DNA of 64,000 nucleotides from Micromonospora carbonacea (GTDB lineage: Bacteria; Actinomycetota; Actinomycetes; Mycobacteriales; Micromonosporaceae), in the NCBI RefSeq assembly GCF_014205165.1, contig NZ_JACHMZ010000001.1, positions 4,136,501 through 4,200,500 on the forward strand, given 5' to 3'. How positions within the stretch are numbered: position 1 is the first letter of the stretch; the number at the start of each line of letters is the position of its first letter. Below the pieces are notes generated by a model. It saw only the letters and a list, made by a program, of their open reading frames with translations. It did not search any database and had not been told where the DNA came from. Shown here piece after piece: positions 32,465 through 41,814 of this stretch. Made by a program: the position numbers and the translations under genes.

Positions 32465-33319
32465 ATGGGAATCGTGCTGGGGCCCAACCGGTACGGCAAG
32501 GCCCAGGTGCGCGTGGTCCACGTGGTCCGCGACGGCGACCGGCACACGCTGCGGGACCTCGACGTGCGCACCGCCCTCGCCGGCGACCTCGCCGCCACCC
32601 ATCTCACCGGCGACAACGGCCAGGTGCTGCCGACCGACTCGCAGAAGAACACGGTGTACGCGTTCGCCCGCAAACACGGCGTCGCCTCGCCCGAGGCGTT
32701 CGCGCTCCTGCTGGCCCGGCACTTCGTGCACGCCCAACCGGCCGTCCGGCGCGCCGAGGTGGCGGTGCGGGAGTTCGGCTGGCAGCGGCTCGGGCAGCAC
32801 TCCTTCCAGCGCGGCGGCGCGGAGACCCGCACCGCGACGGTCAGCTACGACGGCGAGACCGCCCGGGTCGTGTCCGGGCTGACCGACCTGGTGCTGCTGA
32901 ACACCACGAACTCCGAGTTCCACGGCTTCGTGCGCGACGAGTACACGACGCTGCCGGAGACCACCGACCGGATCCTGGCCACCGCCGTGGACGCCCGCTG
33001 GCGGCACCTCGACGCCGACGCGGACTGGGACGCCGCCCACCGGCAGGTGCGCGAGGCGCTGGTCGCCGCGTTCGTCGAGACGTACAGCAGGTCGTTGCAG
33101 CAGACCCTGTACGCGATGGGCCGCCGGGTGCTGGAGACCCGGCCGGAGGTGGCGGAGATAAAGCTGTCGCTGCCCAACCGGCACCACCTCCCGGTCGACC
33201 TGTCGCCGTTCGGGCTGGACAACCCCAACGCCGTCTTCGTCGCCACCGACCAGCCGTACGGGCTGATCGAGGGCACCGTCGGCCGCGACGGCGTCGCCCC
33301 GGCCGACGGCGACTGGTGA
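32465..33319 (+). CDS. Uricase (urate oxidase)
   Basis: 284 residues, two tunnelling-fold repeats: NRYGKAQVRVVHVVRDGDRH at the start, GDNGQVLPTDSQKNTVYAFARKHG with the catalytic Thr/Lys region, TTNSEFHGFVRDEYTTLPET, and the C-terminal LPNRHHLPVDLSPFG. It oxidises urate to 5-hydroxyisourate and H2O2 without a cofactor. ATG 32465 is 3 bp after the uraH stop. Placing uricase after both later-step enzymes is common in actinobacterial purine operons. Confidence 0.95.
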   Translation: MGIVLGPNRYGKAQVRVVHVVRDGDRHTLRDLDVRTALAGDLAATHLTGDNGQVLPTDSQKNTVYAFARKHGVASPEAFALLLARHFVHAQPAVRRAEVAVREFGWQRLGQHSFQRGGAETRTATVSYDGETARVVSGLTDLVLLNTTNSEFHGFVRDEYTTLPETTDRILATAVDARWRHLDADADWDAAHRQVREALVAAFVETYSRSLQQTLYAMGRRVLETRPEVAEIKLSLPNRHHLPVDLSPFGLDNPNAVFVATDQPYGLIEGTVGRDGVAPADGDW

Positions 33320-33323
33320 CGCC

Positions 33324-34679
33324 GTGATCGTCATCGACAACTGCGCCGTCGCCACGGTCGACGCCGTCGGCACCGAGCACCACGCCGGGCACCTGGTGAT
33401 CGGCGACGACGGGCGGATCGCCGCCGTGGGGGCCGGGCCCGCCGGCCCGGTGGACCCGGCGGCCCGCCGGATCGACGGCACCGGCTGCCTGGCCACCCCG
33501 GGCCTGGTCAACACCCACCACCACCTCTACCAGTGGGTGACCCGGGGGCTGGCCCAGCAGTCGGACCTGTTCGGCTGGCTCACCACCCTCTACCCCGTCT
33601 GGGCGCACCTGGACGCCGAGATCGTGCACGCGGCGGCCGCCGCCGGGCTGGGCTGGCTCGCGCTGTCCGGCTGCACCACCAGCACCGACCACCACTACGT
33701 GTTCCCCCCGGGCCGCGACGACCCGCTGGCCGCCGAGATCGAGGCCGCCCGGCTGGTCGGGCTGCGCTTCCAGCCGTGCCGGGGCTCGATGGACCTCGGC
33801 CGGTCGGCGGGCGGCCTGCCGCCGGACTCGCTGGTGGAGGACACCGAGGCGGCGCTGCTGGCCACCGAGGCGGCCATCGACCGCCACCACGACCCGTCCC
33901 CCGGCTCGATGCTGCGGATCGCCGTGGCCCCGTGCTCGCCGTTCTCGGTCACCGGCACCCTGATGCGGGAGTCAGCCGCGCTGGCCCGGCGGCGGGGCGT
34001 CCGGCTGCACACCCACCTCGCGGAGACCGTCGAGGAGGAGGAATACTGCCGCGCCACGCACGGCTGCGCCCCCGTCGAGTACGCCGAGCAGCTCGGCTGG
34101 CTCGGCGACGACGTGTGGCTGGCCCACGGCGTACACCTGGACGACCCGGCGGTGGCGAAGCTGGCCGCCACCGGCACGGCGGTGGCGCACTGCCCCAGCT
34201 CCAACGCCCGCCTCGGCGCCGGCACCGCCCGCGTGCCGGACCTGCTCGCCGCCGGGGTGCCGGTGGGCCTCGGCGTCGACGGCGCGGCCTCCCAGGAGGC
34301 CGGCCAGCTCGGCGCGGAGCTGCGCCAGGCGTTGTACGCGGCCCGGCTGCGCGGCGGCCCGGCTGCGCTGACCGCCCGGCAGGCCCTCGCCCTGGGCACC
34401 ATGGGCGGGGCGCGGTGCCTCGGCCGCGCCGACGAGATCGGCTCGCTGGAGGTGGGCAAGCTCGCCGACGTCGCGCTCTGGCGCGTCGACGGGCTGGGCC
34501 ACGCCGGCATCGACGACCCGGTGGCGGCCCTGGTGTTCGGCCCACCGGCGCCGCTGGCGCTGCTGCTGGTCGGCGGCCGGGCCGTCGTCGAGGACGCGGA
34601 GCTGCGCACCGCCGACGCCGACGCCCTCGCCCGGGCGGCCGCCGGGGCGCACCGCCGGCTGCTGGATCGGGCCCGATGA
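33324..34679 (+). CDS. 8-oxoguanine deaminase-like amidohydrolase
   Basis: 451 residues of the metal-dependent amidohydrolase superfamily: [35 protein letters not shown] (metal His pair), [16 protein letters not shown] (third His, Glu), LAHGVHLDD (fourth His), [11 protein letters not shown] (metal Asp). These blocks fit 8-oxoguanine/guanine-type deaminases rather than adenosine deaminase. In this position it would supply urate (from 8-oxoguanine) or xanthine (from guanine). GTG 33324 starts 4 bp after the uricase stop; the allantoinase gene overlaps by ATGA. Confidence 0.82.
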   Translation: MIVIDNCAVATVDAVGTEHHAGHLVIGDDGRIAAVGAGPAGPVDPAARRIDGTGCLATPGLVNTHHHLYQWVTRGLAQQSDLFGWLTTLYPVWAHLDAEIVHAAAAAGLGWLALSGCTTSTDHHYVFPPGRDDPLAAEIEAARLVGLRFQPCRGSMDLGRSAGGLPPDSLVEDTEAALLATEAAIDRHHDPSPGSMLRIAVAPCSPFSVTGTLMRESAALARRRGVRLHTHLAETVEEEEYCRATHGCAPVEYAEQLGWLGDDVWLAHGVHLDDPAVAKLAATGTAVAHCPSSNARLGAGTARVPDLLAAGVPVGLGVDGAASQEAGQLGAELRQALYAARLRGGPAALTARQALALGTMGGARCLGRADEIGSLEVGKLADVALWRVDGLGHAGIDDPVAALVFGPPAPLALLLVGGRAVVEDAELRTADADALARAAAGAHRRLLDRAR

Positions 34680-35992
34680 GCTACGACCTGGTGCTGCGGT
34701 CCCGCCGGGCGGTGCTGCCGGACGGGCAGCGGCCGGCGGCGGTCGCCGTGGCCGCCGGCCGGATCGCCGCGCTCGCCGGCTACGACGCGCCGCTCGACGC
34801 CGTCGTCGACGAGGACCTCGGCGACGTCGCCCTGCTGCCCGGCCTGGTGGACACGCACGTGCACGTCAACGAGCCTGGCCGCACCGAGTGGGAGGGTTTC
34901 GCCAGCGCCACCCGGGCCGCCGCGGCCGGCGGCGTCACCACCCTGGTCGACATGCCGCTCAACAGCGTCCCGCCGACGGTCACCGTGGGCGCGCTGGAGG
35001 CCAAGCGCGCCGCCGCGCGGGGCCGCTGCCACGTCGACGTCGGGTTCTGGGGCGGCGTCGTGCCGGGCAACCTCGGCGACCTCGTGGCGCTGCGCCGGGC
35101 CGGGGTGTTCGGCTTCAAGGCGTTCCTCGTCGACTCCGGCGTGCCGGAGTTCCCGCCGGTCGACGCCGGCCTGCTGGAGCGGGCCCTGGCGACGGTCGAC
35201 GCGCTCTTCGTCGTGCACGCCGAGGACCCGGGGTCGGTGCGCGGGGCGCCCCCGTCGCCGCGCTACGCCGACTTCGTGGCGTCCCGGCCGCCGGAGGCCG
35301 AGCGGTCCGCCGTCGCCACGGTGGTGGCCGCGGCCCGCCGCGCCGACGCCCGCGTGCACGTGCTGCACCTGTCGTCGGTCGCGGCGCTGGCCGAGCTGGC
35401 CGACGCGCGGGCCGACGGCGTGCGGCTGACCGTGGAGACGTGCCCGCACTACCTCGCGTTGACCGCCGAGCAAGTGCCCGACGGGGCGACGGAGTTCAAG
35501 TGCTGCCCGCCGATCCGGGACCGGGACAACCAGGACCGGCTCTGGGCGGCGCTGGCCGACGGCGCGGTCGACTGCGTGGTCAGCGACCACTCCCCCTGCC
35601 TGCCGGAGCTGAAGCGGGCCGACACCGGTGACTTCGCCGCGGCCTGGGGCGGCATCGCGTCGGTGCAGCTCAGCCTGCCGGTGGTGTGGACCGAGGCCCG
35701 CCGCCGGGGGCACGGCCTGGCCGACGTGGCGCGGTGGATGGCCGCCGGCCCGGCCGACCTGGTCGGGCTGCCCGGCAAGGGCCGGATCGCGGTGGGCGGC
35801 GACGCCGACCTGGTGGCCTTCGACGCGGACGCCGGCTTCCGCGTCGAGCCGGGGTTGCTGCACCACCGGCACCCCGTGACGCCGTACGTCGGTCGGCGGC
35901 TGACCGGGGTGGTGCGGGCCACCTGGCTACGCGGCGAACCGGTGACCGGCGACGCCCCGCGCGGTCGGCTGCTGCGGGCGGACGCGCCGTGA
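34676..35992 (+). CDS. allB: Allantoinase
   Basis: 438 residues, cyclic amidohydrolase: [20 protein letters not shown] (metal His-x-His), [18 protein letters not shown] with the Lys that is carboxylated, VLHLSS and VSDHSPC with the metal His and Asp. The [12 protein letters not shown] string is typical of allantoinase as against dihydroorotase or hydantoinase. It opens the hydantoin ring of allantoin to allantoate. It is coupled by ATGA to the preceding gene and GTGA to the following one. Confidence 0.93.
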   Translation: MSYDLVLRSRRAVLPDGQRPAAVAVAAGRIAALAGYDAPLDAVVDEDLGDVALLPGLVDTHVHVNEPGRTEWEGFASATRAAAAGGVTTLVDMPLNSVPPTVTVGALEAKRAAARGRCHVDVGFWGGVVPGNLGDLVALRRAGVFGFKAFLVDSGVPEFPPVDAGLLERALATVDALFVVHAEDPGSVRGAPPSPRYADFVASRPPEAERSAVATVVAAARRADARVHVLHLSSVAALAELADARADGVRLTVETCPHYLALTAEQVPDGATEFKCCPPIRDRDNQDRLWAALADGAVDCVVSDHSPCLPELKRADTGDFAAAWGGIASVQLSLPVVWTEARRRGHGLADVARWMAAGPADLVGLPGKGRIAVGGDADLVAFDADAGFRVEPGLLHHRHPVTPYVGRRLTGVVRATWLRGEPVTGDAPRGRLLRADAP

Positions 35993-37074
35993 GCGGCCGT
36001 CCCGAACCGGCCGCCGCCCGCACCGACCCGGCCGACCTGGCCGACCTCGCGGCCCTGCCCGACCTGGCCTCGCGCGCGTTCGGCGGCGGCGTGGTCGCCG
36101 CCAACGACGAGTTCTTCGCCGCCGCGGACAACCTGGTCGACCCGCTGCCGCCGACGTTCTCGCCCCGCACGTTCGCCGCGAAGGGCCAGGTCTACGACGG
36201 CTGGGAGACCCGCCGCCGCCGCGAGCCCGGCGCCGACCACGCCGTCGTCCGGCTCGGCCTGCCGGGCGTCGTGCGGCTGCTGGTCGTCGACACCAGCTTC
36301 TTCACCGGCAACTATCCGCCGTTCGCCGCCGTCGACGGGTGCGCCGTCGACGGCTACCCCGGGCCGGACGAGCTCGCCCGCGCGCGCTGGGTGCCGCTGC
36401 TCGGCCGCTCGCCGCTGGCCGGCGACAGCCGCAACGTCTTCCCGGTCGACGTGCCCCACCACGTCACCCACGTGCGGCTGACCATCTTCCCCGACGGCGG
36501 CGTCGCCCGGCTGCGGGTGCACGGCGACGTGGTGCCCGACCCCCGGCTGCTGCCCGACGTGCTCGACCTGGCCGCGACGGAGCACGGCGGCCGGGTGCAG
36601 GCGTGCAGCGACCGGTTCTACGGCGCCCCGCAGAACCTGCTCGCCCCCGGCCCGGCCCGGGTGATGGGCGAGGGCTGGGAGACCGCCCGCCGCCGCGACG
36701 ACGGCAACGACTGGGTGCTGGTCCGGCTGGGCGTGCCGGGGGTCGCGCACTTCGTGGACCTGGACACCAGCCACTTCAAGGGCAACGCACCGGGCCGGGC
36801 GACGCTGCGCGCCGCCGACGAGCGCCTGGGCGACCTCGACGACCCGGCAGCGTGGTTCCCCCTGCTGCCGGAGACCCGGCTGCGGCCGGACACCCGGCAC
36901 CGCTTCCCGGTCGACGCGCCCCGGGCCGCCACCCACGTCCGGCTGGACATCTTCCCCGACGGCGGGATGGCCCGGCTGCGGGTGACCGGCCGCGTCGACG
37001 CCGCCGGCCGCGACGCCCTGGCGGCCCGCTGGCGGCGCACCCGGCCGCCGGCGGCCGACCCCACCGGCGGCTGA
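35989..37074 (+). CDS. alc: Allantoicase
   Basis: 361 residues made of two similar halves, each with a WETRRRR or WETARRR block and a DTSxFxGN block ([22 protein letters not shown]), each ending with THVRLxIFPDGGxARLRV. This duplicated jelly-roll is diagnostic of allantoicase, which hydrolyses allantoate to ureidoglycolate and urea. The gene closes the purine set; ureidoglycolate lyase and urease are not in the window. GTG 35989 overlaps allB by GTGA. Confidence 0.95.
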   Translation: MSGRPEPAAARTDPADLADLAALPDLASRAFGGGVVAANDEFFAAADNLVDPLPPTFSPRTFAAKGQVYDGWETRRRREPGADHAVVRLGLPGVVRLLVVDTSFFTGNYPPFAAVDGCAVDGYPGPDELARARWVPLLGRSPLAGDSRNVFPVDVPHHVTHVRLTIFPDGGVARLRVHGDVVPDPRLLPDVLDLAATEHGGRVQACSDRFYGAPQNLLAPGPARVMGEGWETARRRDDGNDWVLVRLGVPGVAHFVDLDTSHFKGNAPGRATLRAADERLGDLDDPAAWFPLLPETRLRPDTRHRFPVDAPRAATHVRLDIFPDGGMARLRVTGRVDAAGRDALAARWRRTRPPAADPTGG

Positions 37075-37116
37075 GCCGTGCCGGTCACGCGATCGGCGCC
37101 GGCGGCACGCGGCGGG

Positions 37117-37134
37117 CACACAGCTTCCTGACAG
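37117..37134. promoter_or_regulatory. Candidate response-regulator site upstream of the lipoprotein gene
   Basis: CACAG and GACAG recur with an 11-bp period and the second copy is part of CCTGACAG (37127-37134), followed by GATCCTG. The same CCTGACAG plus GATCCTG pair occurs at the efflux operon promoter (40966-40985). Direct repeats with an 11-bp period are typical of OmpR-type regulators. Confidence 0.5.
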
Positions 37135-37199
37135 TTGGCGGCGATCCTGGGCACCGGCGTGACCGCGTCACGCCGAACGTCCGACAGGAAGGCGTCACG

Positions 37200-37748
37200 A
37201 TGAGGAAGTACCCGATGGCCGCGCTCCTGGTGGCCGTCATGATCGGTGGCACGGGGTGCTCGACCACCGGATCCGACCGGGCCGACACCGCCGAGCCGCC
37301 GGAGGTGGCCACGCTGCGCACCGAAACGCCGTCCGTCGCCGCGTCGACGCCGGGGGCCGAGCGTCCCCGCGAGCGCCTCGACGACACCGAGGAGGACGCG
37401 AAGGCGCGCGTGCGGCCGTACGAGAAGTGCATGGCCGACCACGGCGTCGACGTCCACCGGGAACGGGCCGGCGGCGTCACCACGGGCCGGATCGGGAAGG
37501 CGAACAAGGCCTGCGAGAACCTGCTGCCGCTGCCGCCGTGGGAGCTCGACCCGGCCAACCCGGAGGCGCGGGACTTCGCGCGGGACGTCGTGGCCTGCCT
37601 CAAGGAGAAGGGCGTGCGCTACGTCGAGGTCAACCCCGACGGCCCGGGCTGGTCGTTCGGCGGCGAACAGAACGACGCGGAGTCGATCTCGAAGGGCATG
37701 CGGTTCTCGCCGGAGTGCGAGCGTGAGGTCGCCGCGAAGCGCAAGTGA
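37200..37748 (+). CDS. Lipoprotein with two Cys-paired helical repeats
   Basis: 182 residues. Residues 1-20 are a lipoprotein signal with lipobox GTGC (C20 lipidated); 21-65 an acidic linker; then two units, each beginning with a CM/CL-x-x-HGV or KGV-type helix and closing with a second Cys: C77 to C105 (YEKCMADHGV...KACENL) and C133 to C173 (VACLKEKGV...PECEREV). The same layout is seen in the extracytoplasmic domain of the histidine kinase at 41811. ATG 37200 has AGGAAGG upstream. It is convergent with the efflux genes and shares a candidate regulator site with them. I propose a role as an accessory or signal protein of that system; unproven. Confidence 0.75.
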   Translation: MRKYPMAALLVAVMIGGTGCSTTGSDRADTAEPPEVATLRTETPSVAASTPGAERPRERLDDTEEDAKARVRPYEKCMADHGVDVHRERAGGVTTGRIGKANKACENLLPLPPWELDPANPEARDFARDVVACLKEKGVRYVEVNPDGPGWSFGGEQNDAESISKGMRFSPECEREVAAKRK

Positions 37749-37759
37749 CCACGCGGACC

Positions 37760-37792
37760 GGAGGCGCCACCCGCGGTGCGGGTGGCGCCTCC
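37760..37792 (+). terminator. Bidirectional terminator between lipoprotein and ABC permease genes
   Basis: A perfect 15-bp stem (37760-37774 with 37778-37792), GGT loop, 11 bp after the lipoprotein stop and 70 bp from the convergent permease stop. Confidence 0.8.
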
Positions 37793-37861
37793 GTCGTTCG
37801 CCGCCCGCGACGGTGCGGTCGTTCGCCGCCTCCCCCGCGTGCTCCGCCTCCCCCGCGCCGG

Positions 37862-39058
37862 TCAGGTCGAGGCGAGTGCCTCGGTCGGCGTGAGCCGGGC
37901 GGCCCTGATCGACGGGTAGACCCCGGCGACGACGCCGACCACGACCGCGCCGCCGAGCCCCACGAGCGTCGCCGGCAGCGGGACCACGACCGGCCAGCCC
38001 TGACCGATCGCGTACGCGGCGGTGGCGGCCAGCCCCACCAGGGTCCCGGCGACACCGCCGAGCGCGGCCAGCGCGGCCGACTCGGTGAGGAACTGGGCGC
38101 GGATCTGGCCCCGGTGCGCGCCCAGCGCCCGACGGAGGCCGATCTCGGTGCGGCGTTCCCACACGGCGATCACCATCGTGTTCGCCACCCCGATCCCGCC
38201 GACCAGCAGCGCGACCGCGGCGAGGCCGAGGAGCAGGACGGAGAAGGCGCCCTCGGTGGCCCGCTTCGCGGCGAGGGCGTCCGACGGGCGGGTCACCACG
38301 ACCTGCCCGGGCTGCTCCGGCGAGACGGTGGCGGGCAGGACCGCGCGGACGGTCTCGATCGCCGGCTCGCGGCACTGGACGTAGATGACCGTGGGGTGGC
38401 CGTCGAAGCGGAGCTGGCTGCGGGCCGCCTCCCAGCCGACCAGGACCGAGCGGTCGATGTCCGGGGAGAGCGGCGTGGCGGCGAGGATGCCGACGACGGT
38501 GAACCACCGGTCGCCGATGACCACCATCGGGGCCGGGCCGCCGGCGGCGGGCAGGTCCGCGAACCCGAGCCGGGTGGCGGCGACCGAGCCGAGCACCACG
38601 GTCGGGAAGCGCTCGGTGACGGGGTCGAGCCAGCGCCCGGAGCGCACCGTGGCGTTGATGGCCTGCGGCAGGTCGAGGCGCGCGGCGAGCACGGTCAGGC
38701 CGGAGCCGTCGCGGGCGTCGGTGCGGTCGTTGCGGCGCACCAGCGTGTGGGTGTTGGCCACGGCGCTCGCGACCGTGACCGGGCCGATGCGCTGCACCAT
38801 CGCCACGGACTCCGCGGGCAGCCGCGGCGGGTCCGTGCCGGGTTGCGCCATGACCTGGAGGCTGTTGGTGCCCAGGGCGGACAGCTCGCGCAGCAGCGCC
38901 GCCTGGCTGGCGGCGGGGACGCCGCTGACCAGGACCGTGGTGGCGATGCCGATCGCGATGCCCAGGGCCGAGAACGCGGCCCGCATCCTGCGGGTACGGA
39001 TGCCGAGCAGCCCGACGTCGAGCAGGTCGAGCGGGGAGAGGCGGACCGGGCGGATCAT
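37862..39058 (-). CDS. MacB-like ABC transporter permease (FtsX domain)
   Basis: 398 residues with the MacB layout: an N-terminal transmembrane helix ([24 protein letters not shown]), a large extracytoplasmic domain (about 55-270), then three transmembrane helices ([25 protein letters not shown]..., [23 protein letters not shown], and [29 protein letters not shown]). The [26 protein letters not shown] stretch is the coupling region of the FtsX family. Such proteins use ATP in the cytoplasm to drive export or signalling outside. It overlaps the ATPase gene by 4 bp. Confidence 0.88.
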   Translation of the reverse strand: MIRPVRLSPLDLLDVGLLGIRTRRMRAAFSALGIAIGIATTVLVSGVPAASQAALLRELSALGTNSLQVMAQPGTDPPRLPAESVAMVQRIGPVTVASAVANTHTLVRRNDRTDARDGSGLTVLAARLDLPQAINATVRSGRWLDPVTERFPTVVLGSVAATRLGFADLPAAGGPAPMVVIGDRWFTVVGILAATPLSPDIDRSVLVGWEAARSQLRFDGHPTVIYVQCREPAIETVRAVLPATVSPEQPGQVVVTRPSDALAAKRATEGAFSVLLLGLAAVALLVGGIGVANTMVIAVWERRTEIGLRRALGAHRGQIRAQFLTESAALAALGGVAGTLVGLAATAAYAIGQGWPVVVPLPATLVGLGGAVVVGVVAGVYPSIRAARLTPTEALAST

Positions 39059-39735
39059 CGGACGGCCGCCGTGTCCCGCACGAGCCGGCCGTCGCGGAGC
39101 TCGACGCGTCGGGGCAGGCTGTCGGCGATCTCGTTGTCGTGGGTGATGACGGCGATGGTGGTGCCCTCCTCGTTGAGTCTGCGCAGCAGGCGCAGGACGG
39201 CCTGCCCGGTGCCGGTGTCGAGGGCCCCGGTGGGCTCGTCGGCCAGCACCAGGGCGGGGCCGTTGACGATGGCCCGGGCGATGGCGACCCGCTGGCGTTC
39301 GCCGCCGGAGAGCTGGGCCGGGCGGTGGCCGACCCGGTGGGCGAGGCCGACCCGGTCGAGGGCGTCGAGCGCGAGCGCCCGGCGACGCCTGCGCGCGACA
39401 CCGGCGTAGAGCAGGCCGGTCGCCACGTTCTCGGCGGCGGTGAGGCCCTCGGCGAGGTGGAACTGCTGGAAGACGAAGCCGAGCCAGCGGCCCCGCAGGG
39501 CGGAGAGCTGACGGTCGGAGAGCGCGGCGACGTCCTGCCCCGCGATCCGGATCGTGCCGGAGCTGGGCCGGTCGAGGGTGCCCATGAGGTGGAGCAGGGT
39601 CGACTTGCCGGAGCCGGACGGCCCGACGATGGCGAGCAGCTCGCCCTCGGCGATGTCGAGGCAGATCCCGCGCAGCGCGTCGACCCCGCCCGGGTAGCGC
39701 CTGCTGACGTCGCGCGCGGACAGGACGGTCCTCAC
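39055..39735 (-). CDS. MacB-like ABC transporter ATP-binding protein
   Basis: 226 residues: Walker [11 protein letters not shown]-loop FVFQQFHL, signature [14 protein letters not shown], Walker [14 protein letters not shown]-loop ITHD. The FQQFHL and ADEPTGALD versions mark the LolD/MacB/FtsE branch. It pairs with the downstream FtsX-type permease. GTG 39735 overlaps the adaptor stop by GTGA and the permease start overlaps its stop, so adaptor, ATPase and permease are translated as one unit. Confidence 0.92.
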   Translation of the reverse strand: MRTVLSARDVSRRYPGGVDALRGICLDIAEGELLAIVGPSGSGKSTLLHLMGTLDRPSSGTIRIAGQDVAALSDRQLSALRGRWLGFVFQQFHLAEGLTAAENVATGLLYAGVARRRRRALALDALDRVGLAHRVGHRPAQLSGGERQRVAIARAIVNGPALVLADEPTGALDTGTGQAVLRLLRRLNEEGTTIAVITHDNEIADSLPRRVELRDGRLVRDTAAVR

Positions 39736-40946
39736 GAGGTGGTCACCACCCGCGTGCCCGCGACGAGCCCGTCTCCGCTGATCTCGACGAGGCCCTTGGC
39801 GAACATGCCGGTCTCGACCGCGACCAGGCCGCCGCCCTCGACCTGGACGGCGTAGCCGCCCTCGGCGAGCGCCAGCAGCGCGCCGACCGGCGCGACGAGG
39901 ACGTCCTCGTGGGTCTCGGCGACGAAGTCGACCTGCACGTCGGCAAAGCTGATCTTGGAGACGGCGGCGGACCTGTCCAGGGTGACGGTCACGGTGACCT
40001 TGGCCGGGCCGCCGCCCGTCGGGTCGTCGCCCGCCGCGGCCTGCACGGCCTGGCCGACGGCGGCGACCTTGCCGCCGACCGCGCTCTCGTCGGGCAGCCG
40101 CACGTCGACCACGTCGCCCGGACCCACCGAGGCGGCGTCACCGACGTCCATCTGCACCGTGACCACCTTCGCGGTCTGGGTGACCGACATCAGCGGGGAG
40201 TCCGCGCTGTCGCCGGGCTGGGCGGCGACCGAGTCGACCCGGACCGCGCCGACGAGCACCGCAACGTCCCCGGGCTCGACCGCGCCGGTCGCCGGGACCC
40301 CCAGGTCGACCTGCCAACGCTTGACGGCCGCGCGCAGCCCGGTGGTCAGGACGGCCTCGCCCCGGCCTACCGTCACCGCCGGGCGGGACGCGGACGGCGA
40401 CGGAGCCGGCGACGGGACCAGCCGGGTGCCGGGCCTCGGCTGGTCGCCGATCTCGTAGCCGAGGGCGTCGAGGTTGTCGGCGACGATCCGCACGTCCCGG
40501 CCGACCGTGCCGAGGTCACGCAGCGGGCGGTAGAGCGGCATCCCGCCGTAGAACAACGGCACCGGCCGGTCGTCGACGCGGTAGAGCTGCTTCCCGCGCC
40601 GGACCGCCGCCCCCGGCGCGGGCAGCCACGTCACCGTGCCGTCCCTGCCGCCCTTGACCACCCGCGCGGCGCCGTAGCCGAGCGTGCCCGGCAGCGACTG
40701 CGACATCGACATGTCCTGCTGCACCAGTGCCACGCTGCGCACCCCGGCGGATCCGTCGACGGCCGGCGGGGGCCCGGCGTCCCGGCCGGACCAGACGACA
40801 CCGGCCGTGACGGCCAGCACCGCGAGGACGACGGCGGGCGCCACCGGCCTCGGCAGGCGTCGGCGGCGCTGGGCCGGCTCCGCGCCGACGACGGGAATGA
40901 CCTGGGTTTCGGTGTCCGACGGCGGCACCGTTCGGGGCAGTGGCAT
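39732..40946 (-). CDS. MacA-like periplasmic adaptor with a peptidoglycan-binding-like insert
   Basis: 404 residues: a cytoplasmic start, a transmembrane helix at about 36-52 ([21 protein letters not shown]), then an extracytoplasmic adaptor. [13 protein letters not shown] and a barrel-sandwich part ([28 protein letters not shown]) are followed by a segment resembling a peptidoglycan-binding repeat ([23 protein letters not shown]) and a C-terminal membrane-proximal beta domain ([24 protein letters not shown]). It is the first gene of the efflux operon. ATG 40946; upstream is a dyad and 11-bp direct repeat probably bound by the divergent response regulator. Confidence 0.85.
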   Translation of the reverse strand: MPLPRTVPPSDTETQVIPVVGAEPAQRRRRLPRPVAPAVVLAVLAVTAGVVWSGRDAGPPPAVDGSAGVRSVALVQQDMSMSQSLPGTLGYGAARVVKGGRDGTVTWLPAPGAAVRRGKQLYRVDDRPVPLFYGGMPLYRPLRDLGTVGRDVRIVADNLDALGYEIGDQPRPGTRLVPSPAPSPSASRPAVTVGRGEAVLTTGLRAAVKRWQVDLGVPATGAVEPGDVAVLVGAVRVDSVAAQPGDSADSPLMSVTQTAKVVTVQMDVGDAASVGPGDVVDVRLPDESAVGGKVAAVGQAVQAAAGDDPTGGGPAKVTVTVTLDRSAAVSKISFADVQVDFVAETHEDVLVAPVGALLALAEGGYAVQVEGGGLVAVETGMFAKGLVEISGDGLVAGTRVVTTS

Positions 40947-40965
40947 GGCGCGATGGTGGCCCGGG

Positions 40966-40985
40966 AATATCAGGATCCTGTCAGG
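40966..40985. promoter_or_regulatory. Candidate response-regulator site at the efflux operon promoter
   Basis: On the minus strand CCTGACAG and CCTGATAT are direct repeats with an 11-bp period; the overlap contains the perfect palindrome CAGGATCCTG (40971-40980). A GATATT -10 candidate overlaps its end. The lipoprotein promoter carries the same CCTGACAG element. Confidence 0.5.
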
Positions 40986-41111
40986 CCCGGACGTGACCTG
41001 TTCCGCACCGTCGCCACGCGGCCGCGGCGCACCGCCCCTGGGCTGCGCGGGCCCGCTGCCACCCCCGTCGCCGCCGAGGTCACGGCCGGTTCGGGGGCGA
41101 CGCGCCTGACC

Positions 41112-41117
41112 TATAGT
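41112..41117 (+). promoter_or_regulatory. -10 box TATAGT for a leaderless response-regulator transcript
   Basis: TATAGT is followed by 7 nt and the ATG 41125, so transcription would start at the start codon. TATAGT is close to the strongest -10 consensus. Confidence 0.6.
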
Positions 41118-41124
41118 CCCCACC

Positions 41125-41814
41125 ATGTGCGCACAGGTGATGCTCGCGGAGGACGACCGGCGGCAGGCCGAGGCGCTGCGCCGCTACCTCACCGCGGAGG
41201 GGCACGAGGCGACGGTCGTGCACGACGGCGAGGCGGCGCTGCGGCAGGCCCGGCAGCGGCCGTTCGACCTGCTCGTGCTCGACGTGATGCTGCCGGGGCT
41301 GGACGGCATGCAGGTCTGCCGCATCCTCCGGCAGGAATCGGACGTGCTGATGCTGATGCTGACCGCCCGGTCGAGCGAGGACGACCTCCTGCGCGGCCTG
41401 GACCTGGGCGCCGACGACTACATGACCAAGCCGTTCAGCCCCCGGGAGCTGGTGGCCCGGATCCGGACGCTGCTGCGGCGCGTCCGGACGACGGGGCAGG
41501 AGTTCCCCGTGCACCGGGTCGGGCGGCTCACCGTCGACGAGCCCCGGCACACCGTGACCGCCGGCGGCGTCCCGGTCGACTGCACCGCCGGCGAGTTCGC
41601 GATCCTGGCCGCGATGACCCGCCAGCCGGGGCGGGTCTTCACCCGCGGCCAGCTGCTGGAACACACCCGGGGCGTCGACCGGGAGTCGACCGAGCGCACC
41701 ATCGACGTGCACGTGATGAACCTGCGCCGCAAGATCGAGCTCAACCCCCGCCGGCCCCAGCAACTGCTGACCGTCTACGGCGTCGGCTACAAGCTCGGCC
41801 CCGGCGCGCCGTGA
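41125..41814 (+). CDS. OmpR/PhoB-type response regulator
   Basis: 229 residues. Receiver domain with acidic pocket ED at 9-10, phosphorylated D53 in LLVLDVMLPG, T in LMLTARS and K in YMTKPFSP; then an OmpR winged helix (CTAGEFAILAAMTRQPGRVFTRGQLLEH...STERTIDVHVMNLRRKIE). Translated from a probably leaderless mRNA. It overlaps the kinase gene by GTGA and is divergent from the MacAB-like operon, its likely target together with the lipoprotein gene. Confidence 0.93.
   Translation: MCAQVMLAEDDRRQAEALRRYLTAEGHEATVVHDGEAALRQARQRPFDLLVLDVMLPGLDGMQVCRILRQESDVLMLMLTARSSEDDLLRGLDLGADDYMTKPFSPRELVARIRTLLRRVRTTGQEFPVHRVGRLTVDEPRHTVTAGGVPVDCTAGEFAILAAMTRQPGRVFTRGQLLEHTRGVDRESTERTIDVHVMNLRRKIELNPRRPQQLLTVYGVGYKLGPGAP

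Noticed and set aside
39909..41810. Long plus-strand frame joined in phase to the histidine kinase
   Set aside because: The part before 41811 is antisense to the adaptor gene and an out-of-frame shadow of the response regulator; the kinase starts at the GTGA overlap.
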